This document shows, piece after piece, positions 56,417 through 64,000 of a stretch of DNA of 64,000 nucleotides (positions are counted from its first letter, which is position 1; every line of letters begins with the position of its first letter). Source of the DNA: Stutzerimonas kunmingensis. GTDB taxonomy: Bacteria > Pseudomonadota > Gammaproteobacteria > Pseudomonadales > Pseudomonadaceae. The position numbers and the translations under genes are program-made. The notes beneath the pieces are model-generated. The model saw nothing but the letters and a program-made list of their open reading frames with translations. It was not told the DNA's origin and made no database searches. The DNA lies in NCBI RefSeq assembly GCF_900114065.1, contig NZ_FORS01000001.1, positions 682,001-746,000 on the forward strand. Direction: 5' to 3'.

Positions 56417-56851
56417 CTAGAACAATCCACCGAAGCGGAACCCGGAGCCGACCCAGACGAAGGCAACCGCAGTCAAGGTGATCAGCACGATGTGTAGCCC
56501 CAGTTGCGGCAGGCGCTGCGCATCCAGCTTGGGAATCAGTGCCAGCCGCGCATGCACGCCGAGCAGCGCGGTAAATCCGAGCAGTACCAGCTTGGCTTGC
56601 ACCAGATGCGCCATGGGCGACGAATCGAACCATTGCCCATGGGGCAGCCAGAGGCTGGCCAGCCAGAGCCCGCTGACGATCTGCACCAGCAGCGCAGGTA
56701 TCCCGACGCGCTCGTAGAGTTGTTCGAACTGGCGTACCGGTTGCACATCGCGGCGACGCAGGGCACCCGGCAGCACACTGAACAGCAGTACCAGATGCCC
56801 GCCAACCCAGACACTGGCGCCCAGTAGATGCAGAAACAACAGATGTCGCAT
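56417..56851 (-). CDS. CopD-like/DUF2269-type four-helix membrane protein
   Basis: A 144-residue membrane protein with four hydrophobic segments: HLLFLHLLGASVWVGGHLVLL, PALLVQIVSGLWLASLWL, LVLLGFTALLGVHARLAL and LHIVLITLTAVAFVWVGSGF. The histidines in LHLLGASVWVGGHL and LGVHARL are typical of CopD/YozB-like proteins, which may bind haem or copper. Start 56851 (ATG) has AGGAG about 8 bases upstream; a GTG nine bases earlier is too close to it. Divergent from radA. The substrate is unknown. Confidence 0.8.
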   Translation of the reverse strand: MRHLLFLHLLGASVWVGGHLVLLFSVLPGALRRRDVQPVRQFEQLYERVGIPALLVQIVSGLWLASLWLPHGQWFDSSPMAHLVQAKLVLLGFTALLGVHARLALIPKLDAQRLPQLGLHIVLITLTAVAFVWVGSGFRFGGLF

Positions 56852-56967
56852 GGCGCTCACTCCTGTTCGATTTGTTTACAGTCTGGCCGCTGCCTCGCCG
56901 CTTGTGGCTGATGGCGATCAAGTCAGCCGTTATCATGCGACACCACCAATCAGACCCGGAGTTTCCC

Positions 56968-58329
56968 ATGGCCAAGGCCAAGCGCATGTATGGCTGCACC
57001 GAATGCGGCTCGACCTTCCCGAAATGGGCCGGCCAGTGCGGTGACTGTGGCGCCTGGAATACGCTGGTGGAAACGATCATCGAGGGTGCGGCACCGCCAT
57101 CCGGCCGCGCAGGCTGGGCCGGGGAGCAGGCCAACATCAGGACGCTCGCCGAGGTCAGCGTCGAGGAAGTACCGCGCTTTTCCACCGCTTCCGGCGAGCT
57201 GGATCGCGTACTCGGAGGGGGGCTGGTGGACGGCTCGGTAGTGCTGATCGGCGGTGATCCGGGTATCGGCAAGTCGACGATCCTGCTGCAGACCCTCTGC
57301 GCCATCGCCCAGCAGTATCCGGCACTCTACGTCACCGGTGAAGAATCCCAGCAGCAGGTGGCCATGCGTGCGCGTCGTCTGGACCTGCCGCAGGACCGGC
57401 TCAAGGTGATGACCGAGACCTGCATCGAATCAATCATCGCTACCGCGCGGCTGGAAAAGCCCAAGGTGATGGTGATCGACTCGATCCAGACCATCTTCAC
57501 CGAGCAGCTGCAGTCCGCGCCGGGCGGTGTGGCTCAGGTGCGCGAGAGCGCGGCGCTGCTGGTCCGCTTCGCCAAGCAGAGCGGCACGGCAATCTTCCTC
57601 GTCGGCCACGTGACCAAGGAAGGTGCACTGGCCGGCCCGCGCGTGCTTGAGCACATGGTCGATACGGTGCTGTATTTCGAGGGCGAGTCCGACGGTCGCC
57701 TGCGCCTCTTGCGCGCAGTGAAGAACCGCTTCGGCGCGGTCAACGAGCTCGGTGTTTTCGGCATGACCGACAAGGGCCTGAAGGAAGTCACCAACCCCTC
57801 GGCGATCTTCCTCACCCGCGCTCAGGAAGCGGTGCCCGGCAGCGTGGTCATGGCCACCTGGGAAGGCACCCGCCCCATGCTGGTGGAGGTGCAGGCGCTG
57901 GTGGACACCAGCCACCTGGCCAACCCGCGCCGCGTCACCCTGGGCCTGGATCAGAACCGTCTGGCCATGCTGCTGGCCGTACTGCATCGGCATGGCAGCA
58001 TTCCCACCTACGATCAGGACGTTTTCATCAACGTGGTCGGCGGCGTGAAGGTGCTGGAAACCGCGGCGGACCTGGCGCTGATGGCCGCGGTGATCTCCAG
58101 CCTGCGCAACCGGCCGCTGGATACCGATCTGCTGGTATTCGGTGAAGTGGGCCTGTCGGGCGAGATCCGCCCGGTGCCAAGTGGTCAGGAGCGTCTGAAG
58201 GAGGCCGCCAAGCACGGCTTCAAGCGCGCCATCGTGCCCAAGGGCAATGCGCCGAAGGAGGCCCCCGCCGGTTTGCAGATCATCGCCGTGACGCGCCTGG
58301 AGCAGGCGCTCGACGCGCTGTTCGAGTGA
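56968..58329 (+). CDS. radA: DNA repair protein RadA (Sms)
   Basis: A 453-residue RecA-like ATPase that promotes branch migration in recombination. The zinc finger has C10-x2-C13 and C24-x2-C27 (CTECG and CGDCGAW). Walker A GGDPGIGKST is at 95-104, and the KNRFG motif lies in AVKNRFGAVNELG. The C-terminal Lon-like domain includes VKVLETAADLALMAAVISSL and GEVGLSGEIRPV. Start 56968 (MAKAKRMYGC) is the conserved N-terminus; an upstream extension is not. Confidence 0.98.
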   Translation: MAKAKRMYGCTECGSTFPKWAGQCGDCGAWNTLVETIIEGAAPPSGRAGWAGEQANIRTLAEVSVEEVPRFSTASGELDRVLGGGLVDGSVVLIGGDPGIGKSTILLQTLCAIAQQYPALYVTGEESQQQVAMRARRLDLPQDRLKVMTETCIESIIATARLEKPKVMVIDSIQTIFTEQLQSAPGGVAQVRESAALLVRFAKQSGTAIFLVGHVTKEGALAGPRVLEHMVDTVLYFEGESDGRLRLLRAVKNRFGAVNELGVFGMTDKGLKEVTNPSAIFLTRAQEAVPGSVVMATWEGTRPMLVEVQALVDTSHLANPRRVTLGLDQNRLAMLLAVLHRHGSIPTYDQDVFINVVGGVKVLETAADLALMAAVISSLRNRPLDTDLLVFGEVGLSGEIRPVPSGQERLKEAAKHGFKRAIVPKGNAPKEAPAGLQIIAVTRLEQALDALFE

Positions 58330-58332
58330 TCG

Positions 58333-58701
58333 TTACTGGCCGCCAAGTGCGGCCAGCTCGCGTTCCAGCAGTGCCTCGTCGCCGAGGTTGAGTTCGACCA
58401 GGCGCCGCAGGTGGGCGATCGAGTCGAGATCGATATGCTGGCAGACGAAGCCGATCAGATCGCCCTCTTCATGGGTCATCGCCACCTCCATGCGCAACTC
58501 GGCATCATCGGCCAGGCGCACCCGCGCTTCGAACGACTGTTCAGCATCGGCATCCCAGCCTTCCGGGCGGCGAACCAGCAGGCCTTTCAGGGACAGGTCA
58601 TGCAGCTCGACCGGCCAGCGCCGGTCACCCTGCACCAACTCAGTGGCGGCATCGAACTCGATACGCTGGAAGCGCCGGCGATCACTGGGGGAATCAGTCA
58701 T
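58333..58701 (-). CDS. PilZ domain protein
   Basis: A 123-residue single-domain PilZ protein. The c-di-GMP binding elements are the basic RRRFQR near residue 8-13 and [12 protein letters not shown] near residue 40 (D-x-S-x-x-G form). The rest is a small beta barrel. It lies three bases from the convergent radA end. Start 58701 has GGAG 7 bases upstream; the ATG six bases earlier is possible. Target unknown; it may report c-di-GMP to motility or surface functions. Confidence 0.87.
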   Translation of the reverse strand: MTDSPSDRRRFQRIEFDAATELVQGDRRWPVELHDLSLKGLLVRRPEGWDADAEQSFEARVRLADDAELRMEVAMTHEEGDLIGFVCQHIDLDSIAHLRRLVELNLGDEALLERELAALGGQ

Positions 58702-58758
58702 GAACATCACTCCGCGGTGTCTGAATTCACTATAGGACAACAACTCTCGACATCGCCG

Positions 58759-59220
58759 TTACAACCAGCGGCGCACCCGTCCACAGTACGCCAGATAGTC
58801 GTCGCCAAACAGCTGGGTCAGCAAGCGCTCCTCGTGCACGATCACGGCGCGCTGCATGGTGAAGATCAGGGCGGGCAGCAACAGCCAGGGCCACAGCGTG
58901 CCCCAGAGCAGCGCGATGCCACAGTAGATCAGGCTGTCGGCCAGATAGATCGGGTTGCGCGAGAAACCGAACGGCCCCTCTTCCAGCAGCTTCGCGGGCT
59001 TGCCGTAGGGATTGACCGTGGTCCTGCGCCAGAGCATCAGCAAACCGGCCCAGAGCATCAGCAACACGCCCGCGTCGATCAGCCCCCAGCCCAGGTAGTG
59101 AGTCCAGAGATTGCGCGGCAAGGCGATAGGCAACACCGACTCCAGCAGCCAGGCTGCCGCGAGAAACAGCAGATAGATGACCGGTGGCGGAAGGATTACA
59201 CCCGTGGCGCGCTTGAACAT
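58759..59220 (-). CDS. Isoprenylcysteine carboxyl methyltransferase-like membrane protein
   Basis: A 153-residue membrane protein of the ICMT/PEMT superfamily with about four hydrophobic segments. The signature GPFGFSRNPIYLADSLIYCGIALLWG and the C-terminal HEERLLTQLFGDDYLAYCGRVRRWL match the phospholipid/isoprenylcysteine methyltransferase pattern (RNPxYxG-like and EExxL...Y..Y..RVxR). Substrate unknown. It lies downstream of glyA on the same strand, after a terminator. Confidence 0.85.
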   Translation of the reverse strand: MFKRATGVILPPPVIYLLFLAAAWLLESVLPIALPRNLWTHYLGWGLIDAGVLLMLWAGLLMLWRRTTVNPYGKPAKLLEEGPFGFSRNPIYLADSLIYCGIALLWGTLWPWLLLPALIFTMQRAVIVHEERLLTQLFGDDYLAYCGRVRRWL

Positions 59221-59308
59221 TTCGGACTCCGGAGGAACAGGACACGGCAGTCTAGCGCGACGCGTCGCCGGGGATCAGGAAGATGTGTCGCGACAACCGC
59301 CAGACAGC

Positions 59309-59332
59309 AAAAAGCCCGCTTTCGCGGGCTTT
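59309..59332 (-). terminator. glyA terminator
   Basis: On the minus strand AAAGCCCGC and GCGGGCTTT form a 9-bp stem with a GAAA loop (59311-59332), followed by TTG. It lies 22 bases past the glyA stop. Confidence 0.85.
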
Positions 59333-59353
59333 CGATGCAGCGATGTAACGTTT

Positions 59354-60607
<1,254 letters not shown>

Positions 60608-60860
60608 GGCAGTCCTCTGAGATCAGCTGGCGGTATAAAAGAGAGGCGCGGATTCTACCTCATCCGACCGGTTGCGGGTATGAGCGATAGTCATGCACAA
60701 GATGAACAGCCGCCGCTTCCGCAGCCGCGACGGCGCACTGTCGCGGTTTGCCCTGACCGGTGCATTCGGGTAGCTTTGCGCCCTTTCCATGCCACCCCAT
60801 TTTCGGCCCCCCACGGCCTGGGTCAGGCATCATTCACCACTGTCACGGGCATTCGTTTCC

Positions 60861-62528
60861 ATGGCTCAATACGTCTACACCATGCACCGGCTGAGCAAGG
60901 TCGTTCCGCCGAAGCGTGAGATCCTCAAGAACATCTCCCTGTCGTTCTTCCCCGGCGCCAAGATCGGCGTGCTCGGCCTGAACGGCGCGGGTAAATCCAC
61001 CCTGCTGCGTATCATGGCCGGCGTCGACACCGAGTTCGACGGCGAGGCCCGCGCCATGCCGGGCATCAATGTCGGCTACCTGCCGCAGGAACCGCAGCTC
61101 GATCCGGAAAAGACCGTGCGCGAAGTCGTCGAGGAGGCGGTTGGCGTGATCAAGGACGCCCAGGCCCGCCTGGATGCTGTCTACGCCGCCTATGCCGAGC
61201 CGGACGCCGATTTCGATGCGCTGGCTGCCGAGCAGGCCAAGCTCGAAGCGATCCTGCAGGCATCCGACGGCCATAACCTGGAGCGCCAGCTGGAGGTCGC
61301 CGCAGATGCACTGCGTCTGCCGGCCTGGGATGCCAAGGTCGCGCACCTGTCCGGCGGCGAGAAGCGCCGCGTCGCCCTCTGCCGCCTGCTGCTGTCGGCC
61401 CCGGACATGCTGCTGCTGGACGAACCGACCAACCACCTGGACGCCGACTCGGTGGCCTGGCTGGAGCGCTTCCTCCACGACTTCCCCGGCACCGTGGTGG
61501 CGATCACCCACGATCGTTACTTCCTCGACAACGTCGCCGGCTGGATCCTCGAACTCGACCGCGGCGCGGGCATCCCGTACGAAGGCAACTATTCCGGCTG
61601 GCTGGAAGCCAAATCGGCGCGTCTCGCGCAGGAATCCAAGCAGCAGTCGGCCCATGAAAAGGCCATGAAGGAAGAACTGGAATGGGTACGTAAAGGCGCC
61701 AAGGCCCGCCAGTCCAAATCCAAGGCTCGCCTGCAGCGCTTCGAGGAAATGCAGTCGCAGGAATTCCAGAAACGCGCCGAGACCAACGAGATCTACATCC
61801 CGGCCGGCCCGCGCCTGGGCGACAAGGTCATCGAATTCAAGAACGTCACCAAGGGCTATGGCGACCGCGTACTAATCGACGACCTCTCCTTCAGCGTGCC
61901 GAAAGGCGCCATCGTTGGCGTGATCGGTGGCAACGGTGCCGGTAAGTCGACCCTGTTCCGCATGCTGATGGGCAAGGAAACACCGGATTCCGGCAGCATC
62001 GAAATCGGCGATACCGTGCAGTTGGCCTGCGTGGACCAGAGCCGCGACGACCTGGACGGTGGCAAGACCGTATGGGAAGCGGTCTCCGATGGCTTGGACC
62101 AGATTCGCATCGGCAACTACGAGGTGCCATCGCGCGGTTACGTTGGCCGCTTCAACTTCAAGGACGCCGACCAGCAGAAGTTCGTCAAGGATCTCTCCGG
62201 CGGTGAGCGCGGTCGTCTGCACCTGGCGCTGACCCTCAAGCAGGGCGCCAACGTGCTGCTGCTCGACGAACCATCCAACGACCTCGACGTGGAAACCCTG
62301 CGCTCGCTGGAAGAGGCACTGCTGGACTTCCCCGGCTCGGCCATCGTGATCTCCCACGACCGCTGGTTCCTCGACCGCGTCGCCACCCACATCCTCTCCT
62401 ACGAGGACGATGGCGGTGTCGTGTTCTTCGAAGGCAACTACACCGAGTATGAAGCCGATCGCAAGAAGCGCCTCGGTGACGCGGCCTCCCAGCCACACCG
62501 CGTCAAGTACAAGAAGCTGGCGCAGTAA
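60861..62528 (+). CDS. ettA: Energy-dependent translational throttle protein EttA (ABC-F)
   Basis: A 555-residue ABC-F protein that binds the ribosomal E site and couples initiation to ATP level. Two nucleotide-binding domains are complete: Walker A GLNGAGKST (39-47) with LSGGEKRRVALCRLL and LLLDEPTNHLDADS; then GGNGAGKSTL with LSGGERGRLHLALTLK and LLLDEPSNDLDVET. The arm and linker region (KEELEWVRKGAKARQSKSKARLQRF) is that of EttA. Start 60861 (MAQYVYTMHRL) is conserved. Confidence 0.98.
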   Translation: MAQYVYTMHRLSKVVPPKREILKNISLSFFPGAKIGVLGLNGAGKSTLLRIMAGVDTEFDGEARAMPGINVGYLPQEPQLDPEKTVREVVEEAVGVIKDAQARLDAVYAAYAEPDADFDALAAEQAKLEAILQASDGHNLERQLEVAADALRLPAWDAKVAHLSGGEKRRVALCRLLLSAPDMLLLDEPTNHLDADSVAWLERFLHDFPGTVVAITHDRYFLDNVAGWILELDRGAGIPYEGNYSGWLEAKSARLAQESKQQSAHEKAMKEELEWVRKGAKARQSKSKARLQRFEEMQSQEFQKRAETNEIYIPAGPRLGDKVIEFKNVTKGYGDRVLIDDLSFSVPKGAIVGVIGGNGAGKSTLFRMLMGKETPDSGSIEIGDTVQLACVDQSRDDLDGGKTVWEAVSDGLDQIRIGNYEVPSRGYVGRFNFKDADQQKFVKDLSGGERGRLHLALTLKQGANVLLLDEPSNDLDVETLRSLEEALLDFPGSAIVISHDRWFLDRVATHILSYEDDGGVVFFEGNYTEYEADRKKRLGDAASQPHRVKYKKLAQ

Positions 62529-62541
62529 GCGGTAGATCACA

Positions 62542-62568
62542 ACAACGGAGCCGGACAGGCTCCGTTGT
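62542..62568 (+). terminator. ettA terminator hairpin
   Basis: ACAACGGAGCC (62542-62552) pairs with GGCTCCGTTGT (62558-62568), an 11-bp stem with loop GGACA, 14 bases past the stop. CGTGTC follows, so the T run is poor although the stem is strong. Confidence 0.7.
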
Positions 62569-62689
62569 CGTGTCTAGAGAAAGCACCCACAAATAGTGGC
62601 ACAATGCCGCCTGCGTGAATTACTGATCCCTCCGGCAGGCGCGGCAATCGCACCATGCCGACCCCCGCGACCGACAAAGGACAATTCGC

Positions 62690-64000
62690 ATGGCGGCACT
62701 TGGACTGCGCGGCAAATCACTGCTGGCATTGTTGCTCAGTTGCCTGCTTGCTTTCGTCTTTGCCGGTTTCATTGGCCGAGAGGCGTTGCTCGGCGTGCAG
62801 AGTCGCTTCGGCGAGGCCTATGCGCGCAATGTGGTCCAACTCAACCGCGAACGCCTGTTCGCACCGGTTTCACGCGAACTGGCACTGGCTCAACGGCTGG
62901 CGGCTTCGCAGCTGACGCTGGCCTGGTTGAACGACGAGCAGGACCCGGCCAAGCGCAAGATCTTTTTCCAGGAAGCGGCCGGCTACCAGCAGGCCTTCGG
63001 CGACCACGCCTACTTCGCCGCCTCGGCGAGCAGCAACGGCTACTACTCGAACGGACCCGACCAGCCACCCAGCGATGCGCCTCGCTATGTGATGGCCCCA
63101 GACGCCCCGCGCGACGAATGGTTCTTCCAGACACTGCAGGCCGATACCCCCTACGCCATCAACGTCGACCGCTCGGTGGTCACCGAGGAGCTCAAGGTGT
63201 GGTTCAACGTGCAGGTGCGTGACGGCGATCGACGCCTGGGCCTGGTCGGTTCCGGCATCAGCCTGCAGGCGTTTCTGGATGACTTCATCGAGGCGAACAA
63301 GGTCGGCGTCGAGTCGATGGTGCTCGATGCCTACGGCTCCATCCTCGTTCATCCTAATCAGAATCTGGTCACGCTCAACGCCGAAACCGCGCGTGGACGC
63401 TCCTTGTCGACGAGTATCCTCGGCCAGCTCGACGACCTCGGCGCGGCCTCGGCAGTGCGTCAGACCATGGCGGAAAGCCGCGAGAACCCCGGCACGGTGG
63501 CGACGTTGCGCGTCACCCTGGATGGCGCGCCCCGCTTGCTGGCGCTGAGCTGGATTCCCGAGCTGCAGTGGTTCGTCGCCAGCGCCGTGGACCTGGGCAC
63601 CGCACAGGTCGTCGAGGTGCGTCCGCTGCTGCCGGCCATCGCCCTGTTTCTGGTGCTGTTCCTGCTGCTGATCGGTGGTGGTGCCTGGCTGGTCGAGAAA
63701 CGTGTGCTCAAACCGCTGCGCCAGCTGAGACGCAGCGCCCAGGCCCTGGCTGCGGGACAGTACGATGCCCCCCTGCCCCTGCACCGGCAGGACGAGATCG
63801 GCGAACTCAGCGCAGCCTTCGGTGCCATGGCGCAGCAGGTTCGCAGCCACACCAGCGAGCTGGAGAATCGTGTGCGTGAGCGCACCCGCGACCTGGAACA
63901 GGCCAACCTGGAAATGGCCGCCGCGCACAAGAAGATCGACGACTCGATCGACTACGCCAGCCTTATCCAGCGCTCGATCCTGCCCAACCGGCAACTGGTC
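62690..64000 (+). CDS. siaA: Membrane sensor PP2C-like phosphatase SiaA, 3' end outside window
   Basis: 437 codons are visible and open to the right edge. A TM segment at about 9-30 (LLALLLSCLLAFVFAGFIG) is followed by a dCache-type periplasmic sensor domain (~35-290, with DEWFFQTLQADTPYAINVDR and SMVLDAYGSILVHPNQNLV). TM2 is near 312-332, then HAMP (~333-385) starting VEKRVLKPLRQLRRSAQALAAG. A coiled coil leads to IDDSIDYASLIQRSILPNRQL, the entry of a SpoIIE/PP2C domain. This architecture matches SiaA, which controls diguanylate cyclase SiaD through SiaC in P. aeruginosa. AAGGA lies 8 bases before the ATG. The siaBCD genes should follow beyond the edge. Confidence 0.85.
   Translation, partial: MAALGLRGKSLLALLLSCLLAFVFAGFIGREALLGVQSRFGEAYARNVVQLNRERLFAPVSRELALAQRLAASQLTLAWLNDEQDPAKRKIFFQEAAGYQQAFGDHAYFAASASSNGYYSNGPDQPPSDAPRYVMAPDAPRDEWFFQTLQADTPYAINVDRSVVTEELKVWFNVQVRDGDRRLGLVGSGISLQAFLDDFIEANKVGVESMVLDAYGSILVHPNQNLVTLNAETARGRSLSTSILGQLDDLGAASAVRQTMAESRENPGTVATLRVTLDGAPRLLALSWIPELQWFVASAVDLGTAQVVEVRPLLPAIALFLVLFLLLIGGGAWLVEKRVLKPLRQLRRSAQALAAGQYDAPLPLHRQDEIGELSAAFGAMAQQVRSHTSELENRVRERTRDLEQANLEMAAAHKKIDDSIDYASLIQRSILPNRQLV

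Noticed and set aside
62598..62614. TGGCAC sequence upstream of siaA resembling a sigma-54 site
   Set aside because: The matching TTGC element at the -12 position is absent (CGCCTGC instead).

Overview
The window is a high-GC gammaproteobacterial chromosome segment. Gene content and order point to the Pseudomonas / Stutzerimonas stutzeri group. Three blocks reproduce P. aeruginosa gene order as I know it: a catecholate receptor, a PKHD hydroxylase, a Sel1-repeat protein and ornithine decarboxylase; fruBKA with a divergent fruR; and a long run from glycine oxidase through minor pilins, pilE, ispH, fkpB, lspA, ileS, ribF, murJ, rpsT, creA, proB, obg, rpmA, rplU and ispB to a Lon-like protease. 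These assignments come from sequence reading and remembered synteny, not from database searches.

Layout. 1-2.7 kb: iron uptake (TonB receptor cut by the left edge, divergent piuC-sel1). 2.8-5.9 kb: speC and prfC. 6.0-7.4 kb: a DUF559 gene followed by an array of duplicated repeats. 7.4-9.8 kb: PQQ glucose dehydrogenase. 9.9-16.6 kb: fructose PTS operon and its LacI-type regulator. 16.7-25.4 kb: mostly small genes (MazG-like, cmoM, twin DUF4136 lipoproteins, YdcZ-like, YjiK-like, MATE exporter, DUF2214, speA, yciH). 25.5-34.2 kb: thiO, then the type IV minor pilin operon fimT-fimU-pilV-pilW-pilX-pilY1-pilE. 34.2-47.2 kb: housekeeping (isoprenoid, lipoprotein, translation, peptidoglycan, proline, ribosome assembly). 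47.3-56.4 kb: a Fur-box small gene, fklB, an Fe-S photolyase with DUF2256, YqhA, a Lon-like protease, cytochrome c peroxidase, mscL and a DUF465 gene. 56.4-64 kb: a CopD-like membrane protein, radA, PilZ, a methyltransferase-like membrane protein, glyA, ettA, and a SiaA-like phosphatase cut by the right edge.

How it fits together. Most of the window is core genome in tight operons with stop/start overlaps. Control sites visible by eye include Fur-like boxes at the iron receptor and at the 75-residue gene, a perfect Cra box at fruB/fruR, and TTGAT-N4-GTCAA (Anr/FNR) boxes before the cytochrome c peroxidase and the DUF465 gene. Three strong promoters or -10 elements precede prfC, rpsT and ispB.

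I found no clear undescribed multi-gene system. The most unusual structure is at 6.36-7.44 kb. There the 3' ends of two convergent genes (DUF559 and glucose dehydrogenase) have each been tandemly duplicated together with palindromic repeats. The result is a remnant of the dehydrogenase C-terminus and a repeat-encoded tail on the DUF559 protein. Other points worth a look are three 10-bp-phased CATTCTG repeats at the iron receptor, an unexplained 20-bp palindrome beside the Cra box, the AT-rich stretch across pilW-pilX-pilY1, and DnaA-box-like sites around 51.1-51.6 kb.
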